Shown: positions 25,708-34,271, counted from the stretch's first letter. The stretch is DNA of 64,000 nucleotides from Bacteroidales bacterium (GCA_015061035.1 SUXK01000003.1:218700-282699); one strand, 5' to 3'. The notes: generated by a model from the letters alone, not told the origin. Made by a program: numbers and translations.

Positions 25708-26743
25708 CGGATTAACATCAGTTCAAGCAAATGAAAATCAACCACAAGGTATTGACTTGGGAGAGTATGCCTTTGGAATACCTACAAATCAACTAAATTT
25801 TACAAATCAAACGCCATATACTTTTTCTTTTTGGGTAAATGTAAAAGAATATAACCATAATGAAGGAGGAACTCACTTTTTAAATGCTCGTACTCCTTTA
25901 GATGGTTGGCCTAGAAAAGATTGGGGGTACCTGTCATCAAGTATCTGTGATTCTCTGAATGTTATAAAATTTCAATGTTATGAAGCACCAGAGTCTGGTG
26001 CAACTCTATTTGAAAATGTAAAAGATTTATATTTAAATACAGAAGAATGGGCATTTTTTTCTTTAGTATTTTATACTGAAGATGTAGGAAAATTTCTTTT
26101 ATATAAGAATGGTGAGGTTTTTATGAAATGCCAAACTTCTCATATTAAATCACTGTATTGGCCAAAAAAAGAATTTATGTTTATGATAGGAGGTTATGCC
26201 TGGAAACGTTCACCATTAAATGCCTATGTTGATAAAGTTCAGTTTTATAACAGAGCATTAACACAAACAGAGGTGCAGGCAAGTATGTATGAGCCATTAC
26301 TAAATGATGAATCTCTTTTGGGGTACTGGGATTTTGAAAATGGTTGTACAACCGATTCTGAGGGGTATATGATGGCAGATAAAGGAACAATAAAAGCAAC
26401 AATGTATAATATATTGCAAACAGAAGATGGACTTTCGAATGGTACGGAAATAAAACCATTTACATTGAGAGAAGGTGTAAATCCCGAATCAGTTTTGCAA
26501 GGAGTGGAAGAGCATGTGGCAGAGGAGAGCAATATCAAAGCATACGTTTCAGATGGGGTGCTATATGTAAAAAGTAGGGAGGAGATAACAAACATAAGCA
26601 TATACGATTCTATGGGAAGAACGCTCCTCACCCCCAACCCCTCTCCTGTAGAGAGGGGAGAGATTGCAATCCCCTTAGATTTGAATGTTAAAGGTTTGTT
26701 GTTGGTTAAGGTTAACAATGATGTTGTGAAGATAATGATTTAA
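25667..26743 (+). CDS. secreted LamG-like protein with T9SS sorting domain
   Basis: A 358-residue exported protein. Signal peptide (FTLLALLISLGLTSVQA); a concanavalin-like/LamG jelly-roll domain (about 28-240) with FTFSFWVNVKEY, VYKNGE-type strand, YVDKVQFYNRALTQTEVQ and LLGYWDFENG, the signature of these domains; then a T9SS C-terminal sorting domain (about 280-358) ending VKGLLLVKVNNDVVKIMI. In the sorting domain the codons for LLTPNPSPVERGE come from a CCCCTCTC/GAGAGGGG palindrome, absent at the matching place in the paralogue at 31061. Likely a surface carbohydrate- or protein-binding protein. A terminator-like hairpin follows at 26780. Confidence 0.82.
   Translation: MRKIFTLLALLISLGLTSVQANENQPQGIDLGEYAFGIPTNQLNFTNQTPYTFSFWVNVKEYNHNEGGTHFLNARTPLDGWPRKDWGYLSSSICDSLNVIKFQCYEAPESGATLFENVKDLYLNTEEWAFFSLVFYTEDVGKFLLYKNGEVFMKCQTSHIKSLYWPKKEFMFMIGGYAWKRSPLNAYVDKVQFYNRALTQTEVQASMYEPLLNDESLLGYWDFENGCTTDSEGYMMADKGTIKATMYNILQTEDGLSNGTEIKPFTLREGVNPESVLQGVEEHVAEESNIKAYVSDGVLYVKSREEITNISIYDSMGRTLLTPNPSPVERGEIAIPLDLNVKGLLLVKVNNDVVKIMI
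26621..26660 (+). repeat. in-frame palindromic insertion in T9SS sorting domain, copy 1
   Basis: CCCCTCTC (26638-26645), 5-nt loop, GAGAGGGG (26651-26658), preceded by CTCCTCACCCCCAA. Translated as LLTPNPSPVERGE within the sorting domain. The near-identical sequence recurs at 28251-28290. Confidence 0.7.
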
Positions 26744-26779
26744 ACATCTATAAAAATAGTTTTATTTAGTCCCAGTTAT

Positions 26780-26820
26780 AGAGGCAGAACCATAGGCTTT
26801 TGCCTCTATTTTTGTTTTTT
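26780..26820 (+). terminator. terminator after the first LamG gene
   Basis: AGAGGCA ... TGCCTCT stem with a 14-nt loop followed by ATTTTTGTTTTTT. Confidence 0.7.
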
Positions 26821-26858
26821 GGGAGAACTTAAATTTAATAATTCAACAATTTTCTTAT

Positions 26859-26973
26859 AATTTGTTTGTTTTATAAAAAAATTCCCTATCTTGCGAAAGA
26901 AATTATACTAACCGATAAAAAAGGAGGCTGTTATGAGAAAATTTTTTACTCTATTAGCACTGCTAATATCTCT
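26859..26973 (+). repeat. promoter/signal-peptide cassette, copy 2
   Basis: Same promoter, leader and signal-peptide codons as 25591-25707, here with a true GGAGG (26923-26927) 5 nt before ATG 26933. It now drives only the collapsed pseudogene. Confidence 0.75.
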
Positions 26974-27099
26974 ATTGTCCCTGAAATAAGAGTACAAGCA
27001 GGAGAGTATGAACACTCAATAAATGTCCCAAATGGCAATTATGTTGTTCTATATTATTTAAATGGTAATATTAATAGTAAAAAAGTATCTGTTAAATAA
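26933..27099 (+). pseudogene. collapsed T9SS cargo gene (signal peptide joined to sorting-domain tail)
   Basis: ATG 26933 starts MRKFFTLLALLISLL but hits TAA at 26987-26989 after 18 codons. In the next frame the DNA encodes VPEIRVQAGEYEHSINVPNGN and ends NINSKKVSVK at 27099, closely like the C-terminus of the 28570 protein (NINAQKVIVK). The whole body has been deleted and the ends joined out of frame. If translated it yields only an 18-residue peptide. Downstream ATG 27108 lies 8 nt after its stop. Confidence 0.78.
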
Positions 27100-27107
27100 A
27101 AAACATT

Positions 27108-28379
27108 ATGAAACGATTATTAAAATATTTATTCATAACATTTGCAATATTGTTATTTACAATATCAAATGTATTTCCAATTCGGGGAGAAGGGTGGCAA
27201 TGGAAAAAAGAGTGGCATGATGACTATTATACTAATAGACTTACAAAAAATACCGATTATATTATTATTGCTGCAAGTAAGGGGGTTGTAAAACTTAACA
27301 AAACAGACAATACCTTTTATAATGCCTCAAATGAATATTTGATAGATGAAGAGTGTAGAATAACTGCTATTCTTGCTCAGGGCAATGACACACTCTATTA
27401 TTCAGATGGATACTATGGTCCAAGATTGTTTGATGGAAATACAACGAAGAATTATTATTCTCCTATTAATGAAAGAGGGGATAATTATTCTTATTCATTA
27501 GCATTAGATTCATCAAATGATATTTGGATTAATTTTAGAGGACGTTTTAGTAGGCCAACAGAGTTTAATATATTCCCAATAAATCAACCATATATAATAC
27601 ATGATGCTATATATGGAGCACCTACAGCAGTAATAATGGATATGGCTTTCGATAGCAAAGGAAATTTATGGATGGCAACTTATGGGCTTTTTTTTCAAGC
27701 AGTATATTTCCAAAGCCAACAAGAAAGTTCAACAACAACAGATGTGATAAGAGGAGGAGAAAAAGAGGCTACCTCTATTGTGGTTGATTTTGATGATAAT
27801 ATATGGCTTACCTCAGATGATGGTATTCATTATTACAATCAAGAAACAGGCAGAGATAGTATTTTAACAAATGCTACTAACCCCACTATTCCTGCTACCC
27901 AATTTTATGCTAACGACATTGATAATGAAGGTAATATATGGTTCTCATCGTCAACCACATTAATGAAGTACAACGGAGCAGAATTTACCACATATACTTG
28001 CGATGGTTACGAGGAGGCACGTGCAATACTTTGCGATGAAGATATTGTATGGGTATTGTTGAAGAGCGATAAGTTATTGAAATTCCAAAATAACGAATTT
28101 GAAACAATAGATTTATCTCCAGCCGTAACAGGTATTGAAGAGAGTACCGCAGATGTTTGCAATACCAAAGCATACGCTTCAAATGGAGTGTTATATATTG
28201 AGAACGCCGAAGGTATCAACTCAGTTACAGTTTATGATGCAATGGGAAGAACGCTCCTCACCCCTAACCCTTCTCTATTAGAGAGGGGAGTAACTAATGC
28301 TCAAATAGAGTTACCCACAGCCCTTAAAGGAGTAATATTGGTTAAGGTAAACAATGAGGTTGTAAAAGTAATGATTTAA
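27108..28379 (+). CDS. secreted beta-propeller protein with T9SS sorting domain
   Basis: A 423-residue exported protein. Signal peptide (LFITFAILLFTISNVFP); repeated propeller blades of the two-component-regulator/NHL type with the IW(I/F/L) pattern: SNDIWINFRG, KGNLWMATYG, DDNIWLTSDDGIHYY, EGNIWFSSSTTLMKY; and a sorting domain (about 345-423) ending LKGVILVKVNNEVVKVMI. The sorting domain carries the in-frame palindrome (LLTPNPSLLERGV). It has no cassette of its own and probably reads through from the promoter at 26859. Likely cell-surface or secreted; ligand unknown. Confidence 0.8.
   Translation: MKRLLKYLFITFAILLFTISNVFPIRGEGWQWKKEWHDDYYTNRLTKNTDYIIIAASKGVVKLNKTDNTFYNASNEYLIDEECRITAILAQGNDTLYYSDGYYGPRLFDGNTTKNYYSPINERGDNYSYSLALDSSNDIWINFRGRFSRPTEFNIFPINQPYIIHDAIYGAPTAVIMDMAFDSKGNLWMATYGLFFQAVYFQSQQESSTTTDVIRGGEKEATSIVVDFDDNIWLTSDDGIHYYNQETGRDSILTNATNPTIPATQFYANDIDNEGNIWFSSSTTLMKYNGAEFTTYTCDGYEEARAILCDEDIVWVLLKSDKLLKFQNNEFETIDLSPAVTGIEESTADVCNTKAYASNGVLYIENAEGINSVTVYDAMGRTLLTPNPSLLERGVTNAQIELPTALKGVILVKVNNEVVKVMI
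28251..28290 (+). repeat. in-frame palindromic insertion in T9SS sorting domain, copy 2
   Basis: CCCTTCTC (28268-28275), 5-nt loop, GAGAGGGG (28281-28288), preceded by CTCCTCACCCCTAA. Coding LLTPNPSLLERGV. Confidence 0.7.
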
Positions 28380-28413
28380 ACAACTGAAAAAATGTCTCAT
28401 TTCATTCGGTTAT

Positions 28414-28452
28414 AGGGGCAGAGCTATTGGCTTTTGCCTCTGTTTTTGTTTT
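28414..28452 (+). terminator. terminator after the propeller gene
   Basis: GGGGCA/TGCCTC stem (one G-T pair) plus an inner AGC/GCT stem, followed by TGTTTTTGTTTTT. It resembles the terminator at 26780. Confidence 0.6.
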
Positions 28453-28494
28453 TAAAGGATAGATTTGCTTAAATATTTTAGATATTTTCTTCCT

Positions 28495-28610
28495 AATTTA
28501 TTTGTTTTTATAAAAAATATATGTATCTTGCAAAAGGAAATGTATTAACCAATAAAAAAGGAGGCTGTTATGAAAAAGTTTTTTACTCTATTAGCACTGC
28601 TGATATCTCT
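28495..28610 (+). repeat. promoter/signal-peptide cassette, copy 3
   Basis: Matches 25591-25707, and the match extends about 30 nt further upstream (ATTTGCTTAAATATTTTA). GGAGG at 28560-28564 precedes ATG 28570. Confidence 0.75.
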
Positions 28611-31044
28611 ATTTACAACATCAGAGATAATAGCGTCAAACAATCAAGTAGTTGCAAAATCAACAGGTTGTACATCAATTGACGGCAAAGGAGTTGCCTC
28701 CTTTGTTGTAACATCACCCCAAGCACAAGTTTGCGATTTATCTTTTCTAATGATGCCTGGAGAGTACACTGATGGCTCATTCACTTCTGTTACACTTAAA
28801 GTAAATGGCATTACACTCCCAAATCCCATTACCTTCAGCACTTATGGTTGGCAGTCTGCTAATACAACAGGAAATGCTGTATCCCTCAACAAAGGAGATA
28901 ATACTGTTCAATTTATCTCTGGAAGGGATGATGTGCCTATGGTAAGAGAAGTGAAAATATTTGATATAAGGGTTAAATATACAGATTCAAATGTTTTGAC
29001 TTTTAAAAATGAGCCCTTATCACAACAATCTACAAGAAATGTAGAAATTTTGGACTATTATGGAACAAGACCTATGTATAGAAATGGGATGGAAATAGAT
29101 ACAACCTATTACAATACATTTATACTATCATTACAATATAATATGGGAGATAATGCAGTATTTTATGTTCAAAGTAATACTGCAACAGTAGATTTTAATA
29201 TGTATTTATTTCATCAAAATCCTAATATATATTCAGAATCTTCTACTTGTAATGAAAATAGGTATCTTTTCTTCGAAGATACAATAGATGTGCCTGGCTC
29301 CTATTATCTTTTATTAGAAGCTAAAAATGAAGGAGAATGTGGAGGCGTTACTATTATGGTAAACAATAACACTGTATATAGAAATGCATTTGTATCAAAT
29401 ACTTCATTTGATGTAGAAAAAGAAGATTCTATAACTCAAGTTACTAATAAAAATTTACCATATAATATATTTACAACAAATCTAAAGCCTTCAGATGAAT
29501 ATCATAATGCAGACTCTTATTTGTATCTTAAACAAGTAATTGATGATCAAGGAATGCAAAAAGTAATTGCTTATAATGATGATAATAATGTGCCTAGTGA
29601 TTTCAACTGGGGTAAAAATGCTCGAATAAGAACAACGTTAAGTGATACATGTATATATAAAGTGGGAGTTTGCTCTATGTATCCATATTCCTATTTTACA
29701 CCTGACAGATGTGATATCTATCATTCATTTTGGAGTACAGTAGATACAATGGCTACTCCTTATTGCAACATATTAACATATACTGATGCGGTTGATGATA
29801 CCTTGTATTATTTCCATGAATTTTATCCTAATTTAAAAATTGAAGATGTAATAGAATCTGATCTGACAGGACAATATAATTGTTATGCTTGGGCTGCGGG
29901 ATTGACATATACTGAAATATATCTTTATGCGGAGGATATAGAAAAAGGATTGAGATGGTTTGATGCATTGTTTAATAATGATACGGTAAGTAGTGCTCAC
30001 GGAATGACTGTTTGCAGACCTCCAAGAAGTATAAGATATATGAGGTGTTTGCCAGGAGACTCTAATGCTGTTGTTGATTTATGGGGTAATGTTGATAATG
30101 ATGGTAGACCTATAAATATAGGTCATGCTTCTATCCGAAATACACGTATTACCCCTAAGCATGGATATGATTGGGAAAGTAAAGATGGTAGTCAAGGTCC
30201 AAGATTCTTCCATCCTAGGAATTCTCTTGGAAGTGGTATGTATGACACAATCGTTGCATCATATAGAATTCATCCTAACGATTTGTTAAGGACGAATAAT
30301 ACACCAGAAATGCTTACGTATAAAGCGATCTCAGAGGGTTCCTTGATTATAGAAGATATAACCCTCACAGATGAAGATAAAATTTTATTAAATCAGAAGG
30401 ATCAAACTCAAACAGCATCATACTCAATAGATAGATTTGAGTTATTATATAATCAATGGATGGAATATGTTAAACCATATGAAAGGTATTATAATTTTGC
30501 ATTATTTAAGGATAGTATCTATTATCCTCAAATTAAAAATTATGTAATGTCTAATCCAGAGGTCGAATATAAAGTATATAAAAAATTTGCAGATGGAGAT
30601 GTCCCTGCAGTTGTATTGATGAAAGATATTGCATCAATAGAAGATTCAAGAGCGAAAGAGGTTTGGTCCGAGATAATTGATGCACCTCTTGATGAAGGAA
30701 TTATGAGGACGACATGGAGTAATGTAAACTTATTTATTAAAACTATGTTACAAGATGAAGAGTTAGAGATATTTCCTCAAACAGGGATAATTCGTAGTAA
30801 TGAAGATGATGTTGAAATAGAAACAATCCAAAGGGGAGTGAATATTACCATAAATTTGGGAAAACCAAGTATTTATAGCATAAAAGCAATAAATATACAA
30901 ACTTCACAAGAAGTTCTTTTGTTATCTGAATCGTTGCGTCAAGTAGGGGAAGAAATATATCAGTATTCTCTACCACCTGGGATATATGTAATTGCTGTAA
31001 TAATAAATGGGAATATAAATGCCCAGAAAGTAATTGTTAAATAA
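28570..31044 (+). CDS. large secreted protein with cysteine-peptidase-like motif and T9SS tail
   Basis: An 824-residue exported protein (signal peptide to about 24). The N-terminal third is beta-rich. In the middle, Cys438 in QYNCYAWAAG, followed about 80 residues later by His519 in IGHASIR and then by a DWESKDGS stretch, looks like the Cys...His arrangement of papain/NlpC-like folds and of DUF7689-type proteins. The C-terminal segment (about 740-824) is a T9SS-type sorting domain ending NINAQKVIVK. No full family assignment can be made. Candidate role: secreted cysteine peptidase, amidase or transglutaminase-like enzyme. It is expressed from cassette copy 3, and the next LamG gene starts 16 nt downstream. 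Confidence 0.65.
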   Translation: MKKFFTLLALLISLFTTSEIIASNNQVVAKSTGCTSIDGKGVASFVVTSPQAQVCDLSFLMMPGEYTDGSFTSVTLKVNGITLPNPITFSTYGWQSANTTGNAVSLNKGDNTVQFISGRDDVPMVREVKIFDIRVKYTDSNVLTFKNEPLSQQSTRNVEILDYYGTRPMYRNGMEIDTTYYNTFILSLQYNMGDNAVFYVQSNTATVDFNMYLFHQNPNIYSESSTCNENRYLFFEDTIDVPGSYYLLLEAKNEGECGGVTIMVNNNTVYRNAFVSNTSFDVEKEDSITQVTNKNLPYNIFTTNLKPSDEYHNADSYLYLKQVIDDQGMQKVIAYNDDNNVPSDFNWGKNARIRTTLSDTCIYKVGVCSMYPYSYFTPDRCDIYHSFWSTVDTMATPYCNILTYTDAVDDTLYYFHEFYPNLKIEDVIESDLTGQYNCYAWAAGLTYTEIYLYAEDIEKGLRWFDALFNNDTVSSAHGMTVCRPPRSIRYMRCLPGDSNAVVDLWGNVDNDGRPINIGHASIRNTRITPKHGYDWESKDGSQGPRFFHPRNSLGSGMYDTIVASYRIHPNDLLRTNNTPEMLTYKAISEGSLIIEDITLTDEDKILLNQKDQTQTASYSIDRFELLYNQWMEYVKPYERYYNFALFKDSIYYPQIKNYVMSNPEVEYKVYKKFADGDVPAVVLMKDIASIEDSRAKEVWSEIIDAPLDEGIMRTTWSNVNLFIKTMLQDEELEIFPQTGIIRSNEDDVEIETIQRGVNITINLGKPSIYSIKAINIQTSQEVLLLSESLRQVGEEIYQYSLPPGIYVIAVIINGNINAQKVIVK

Positions 31045-31060
31045 CTTAATATATATAACT

Positions 31061-32155
31061 ATGAAAACATTTAAATTATTTACATTTTTAATAATCTTAC
31101 TTGTATCATCAGTAGAATTTGTTAAGGCAAATAACGAACAACCTCGAGGAATTGATTTAGATAGTAATGCCTTTGGAATACCTGCCAAACAACTTGGTTT
31201 CAACAATCAATCGTGCTTTACCTTATTGTTTTGGATAAATATAAAAGAGTTTAATCATGCAAAGACTGGTACCCATTTTGTAAACATTAGAGATATATCT
31301 CAAGGACAACCAATGAGTGATTGGGGATATATGTGGTCAGATATTCGGTCAAATAATGGAGAGAATGAGTTTACGGTGGAGATTCGTGCAGGATCGAATG
31401 GATATATTTCAGAGGAACTGACATCTCCTTCTGTTAAAATTAATAGTCCTGAATGGAGACATATTTCCTTTGTTTTTGATATAAAGTCAAACTATGAGAA
31501 TAAACCAATTAGAGATATAACCCTATTTATAGATGGGATACCTTCATATAATGTAAATTCACACTATACCCTTTATAGTTGGTATAGCAATTATATTGTT
31601 ATGATAGGAGGTTATGCTTATAATTCTTCACCATTAAATGCCTATGTTGATAAAGTTCAGTTTTATAACAGAGCATTAACACAAACAGAGGTGCAGGCAA
31701 GTATGTATGAGCCATTACTAAATGATGAATCTCTTTTGGGGTACTGGGATTTTGAAAATGGTTGTACAACCGATACAGAGGGGTATATGATGGCAGATAA
31801 AGGAACAATAAAAGCAACAATGTATAATATATTGCAAACAGAAGAAGGCTTTTCAAATGGTACGGAAATAAAACCTTTTACATTTGCCGAAGGTGTAAAT
31901 CCCGAATCAGTTTTGCAAGGAGTGGAAGAGCATGTGGCTGAGGTTAGCAACACCAGAGCATACGCTTCAAATGGAGTGTTATATATTGAGAACGCTGAAG
32001 GTGTCAACACAGTTACAGTTTATGATGCTATGGGCAGGGTTATAACTTCAGGTACTTACAATAGTAGTTCAGTTCAAATACAACTGCCAGCAACACTTAA
32101 AGGAGTGGCAATGGTTAAGGTAAACAATGAGGTTGTAAAGGTTATTTGTGAATAG
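31061..32155 (+). CDS. secreted LamG-like protein with T9SS sorting domain (paralogue)
   Basis: A 364-residue paralogue of the 25667 gene. Signal peptide (FKLFTFLIILLVSSVEFVKA), LamG domain (about 28-245) and sorting domain ending LKGVAMVKVNNEVVKVICE. From about 31605 to 31935 it is almost identical at DNA level to 26190-26520, whereas the N-terminal half has diverged, suggesting gene conversion. Its sorting domain lacks the palindrome and reads VITSGTYNSSS at that point, giving the likely ancestral state. It follows the 28570 gene after 16 nt and probably shares its transcript. Confidence 0.82.
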   Translation: MKTFKLFTFLIILLVSSVEFVKANNEQPRGIDLDSNAFGIPAKQLGFNNQSCFTLLFWINIKEFNHAKTGTHFVNIRDISQGQPMSDWGYMWSDIRSNNGENEFTVEIRAGSNGYISEELTSPSVKINSPEWRHISFVFDIKSNYENKPIRDITLFIDGIPSYNVNSHYTLYSWYSNYIVMIGGYAYNSSPLNAYVDKVQFYNRALTQTEVQASMYEPLLNDESLLGYWDFENGCTTDTEGYMMADKGTIKATMYNILQTEEGFSNGTEIKPFTFAEGVNPESVLQGVEEHVAEVSNTRAYASNGVLYIENAEGVNTVTVYDAMGRVITSGTYNSSSVQIQLPATLKGVAMVKVNNEVVKVICE

Positions 32156-32197
32156 TTATTGAATATACTCTCAACTGAGAGTGTGTTTAAATGATAG

Positions 32198-32226
32198 AGA
32201 GCGAGAAGAGAAAATCTTTTCGCTCT
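32198..32226 (+). terminator. terminator closing the T9SS cargo array
   Basis: AGAGCG/CGCTCT arms with extra internal pairing, then TTTCTGTTTTTTT. Confidence 0.7.
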
Positions 32227-32333
32227 TTTCTGTTTTTTTGTATTTTACGTTATATCCCGTTTCATCTGCTTATCTGTAATAAGTTAAAAATAAAATTTAT
32301 GTCTAAATATTCCTATTAAAGGATAATTTTCTC

Positions 32334-32341
32334 TAATTTTG
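32334..32341 (+). promoter_or_regulatory. -7 box of the glycosyltransferase operon
   Basis: TAATTTTG, 27 nt before ATG 32368. Confidence 0.55.
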
Positions 32342-32367
32342 TAAATATATACAAGGATAATAGGATA

Positions 32368-33315
32368 ATGGGAATAGTATCAGATAACAGACCATTGGTA
32401 AGTGTGCTAACGTTAGCATATAATCATGCTCCATATATTAGAGAGTGTTTGGATGGAATTCTTATGCAAAAAACAGATTTTGCATTTGAGATTCTTATTC
32501 ATGATGATGCCTCAACCGATGGAACTGCTGATATAATTCGTGAGTATGAGAGCAAATATCCTGATATTATAAAACCAATATATCAGACCGAGAATCAATA
32601 TTCTAAGAGAGTTGGTATATCAACAACATATCAATACCCACGTGTTAAAGGCAAATATATTGCTTTTTGTGAAGGCGATGATTATTGGATTGATGCTTTA
32701 AAACTTCAAAAGCAAGTTGATTTTATGGAGGCAAATCCTCATGTACCTTGTTGCTTTCACACAGTAGATATTTATCAAGAGAACACCAAAAAGTACACAA
32801 AGGGCTTTATCCCATCTTTTCTAAAATATAGTTCTAAAGAGGGAGAGTTCTTTACAAATGAAGATAGGAACGAGGCATGGTTTGCATACATACTTGCAGT
32901 AATGTATCGTAGTGAAGATATTGAGTATCTGAATGAGCAAAGAGAAAAATATAAGTTTACATTTAATGATAACCACATTATTTACTATCTCATGAAAGAT
33001 AAACGAGCATACTTCTTTAGGGATAGTATGGCGGTTTACAGGAAAAATGACGGAGGTATTTTTGGCAATAAAAGTGAGGAGTATAAATTGAGTTGCACAT
33101 ATAATATCTCAAAAGAACTGTATATGAACGAACCTGATGTTTATACCAAGCATCAGTATCAGTGTCGCATTAAAGAGATATTGAAATTCTATATAAATAA
33201 CGGGGAGTATCAAAAGGCTTTTAAATGGAAGAAGAATCACTATAAGGATTTAAATAAAAGTTATCTTTACATCTGCTCCAAAATCTTGCTAAATCTTTTT
33301 AAGAAAAGAAAATAG
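32368..33315 (+). CDS. glycosyltransferase family 2
   Basis: A 315-residue GT-A glycosyltransferase. The N-terminal nucleotide-sugar binding region reads VLTLAYNHAPYIRECLDGIL, with HDDASTDGT and, at about 110, the acidic metal-binding CEGDDYW. This inverting family transfers one sugar onto a lipid-linked or glycan acceptor at the cytoplasmic face of the inner membrane. It is the first of three closely spaced genes (next start 4 nt away) of a surface polysaccharide locus. Donor and acceptor are not predictable. Confidence 0.9.
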   Translation: MGIVSDNRPLVSVLTLAYNHAPYIRECLDGILMQKTDFAFEILIHDDASTDGTADIIREYESKYPDIIKPIYQTENQYSKRVGISTTYQYPRVKGKYIAFCEGDDYWIDALKLQKQVDFMEANPHVPCCFHTVDIYQENTKKYTKGFIPSFLKYSSKEGEFFTNEDRNEAWFAYILAVMYRSEDIEYLNEQREKYKFTFNDNHIIYYLMKDKRAYFFRDSMAVYRKNDGGIFGNKSEEYKLSCTYNISKELYMNEPDVYTKHQYQCRIKEILKFYINNGEYQKAFKWKKNHYKDLNKSYLYICSKILLNLFKKRK

Positions 33316-33319
33316 ACGT

Positions 33320-34264
33320 ATGAAGATCTCTATAATTGTTCCAGTATATAATATAGAAAACTATCTGTCAAAGTGTATTGAGAGTGTCTTATCTCAAACA
33401 TACGCAAATTGGGAGGCTATACTTGTTGATGATGGGAGTAGCGATAACAGTGGAACAATATGTGATAAATATTCAAATTTAGATTCCCGAATTAAAGTTA
33501 TTCATAAGAATAACCAAGGAGTAGTTTCGGCTCGCATTGATGGCGTAAAATCTTCAGAAGGGGAATTTATATATTTCTTAGATGGTGATGATTATATTGC
33601 TCCAGATGCTTTATCGCTGTTAGTAACTAAACAAAAAGAGAGTGCGGCAGATATTGTTATAGGAGGTTTTAGAACAATAACTGATTCCTCAGATTGTGAT
33701 AACGATTTTATATTTCCACACTTTACCAACTCTTACGATTTATTGCAATTCCGATTTAAGACCTCTGTATGGGCAGTATGGAATATACTCTTTAAAAAGA
33801 ATATATTACTGAATAGTTTAACACAAAACAGAGAACTTGTTATTGGTGAGGATTTGGTTTTGAATTTGAAAATATCATTGATAACAAAGCAAATAGCATC
33901 TCTTCATGATATTACATATTTCTATCTTGTAAGAGAATCTTCCGCAACCCAAGTAACACAAAATAATTTAACTCTCAGGGCTTCAAGATACATTCCTATG
34001 ATAGAGGAGATGGATAAACTCCTTGATGTTTATAAAGAGCAAAATATCCCAAACTCTATAATTAAACTTATGGAGTTTAAGATTGTGAATATTTTATGTA
34101 AAGAGATAATACCCTATGAGGAGGTTTTCAAGAAGAATAAAGAGACACTTTTATTGCTATATAAAAAATATTTCTCTAAAAATTTTGGAATACAAATAAA
34201 GGTGTTTAAACGCTCCCCTCGTAGATATTTTAGATATTGGTCAATAATAAAAAATTTCAAATAA
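33320..34264 (+). CDS. glycosyltransferase family 2
   Basis: A 314-residue GT2 enzyme: SIIVPVYNIENYLSKCIESVLSQTY at the N-terminus, VDDGSSDNSG, and FLDGDDYIAPDAL as the DXD-like metal site (about residues 90-100). Cytoplasmic, without membrane helices. It follows the first GT2 by 4 nt and precedes the next gene by 7 nt, so the three form one transcript. Confidence 0.92.
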   Translation: MKISIIVPVYNIENYLSKCIESVLSQTYANWEAILVDDGSSDNSGTICDKYSNLDSRIKVIHKNNQGVVSARIDGVKSSEGEFIYFLDGDDYIAPDALSLLVTKQKESAADIVIGGFRTITDSSDCDNDFIFPHFTNSYDLLQFRFKTSVWAVWNILFKKNILLNSLTQNRELVIGEDLVLNLKISLITKQIASLHDITYFYLVRESSATQVTQNNLTLRASRYIPMIEEMDKLLDVYKEQNIPNSIIKLMEFKIVNILCKEIIPYEEVFKKNKETLLLLYKKYFSKNFGIQIKVFKRSPRRYFRYWSIIKNFK

Positions 34265-34271
34265 CATCCTA

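Noticed and set aside
26181-32010. Open frames antisense to the two LamG genes and sorting domains
   Set aside because: They mirror conserved coding sequence on the other strand, repeat wherever the paralogues are identical, and have no promoter or signal of their own.
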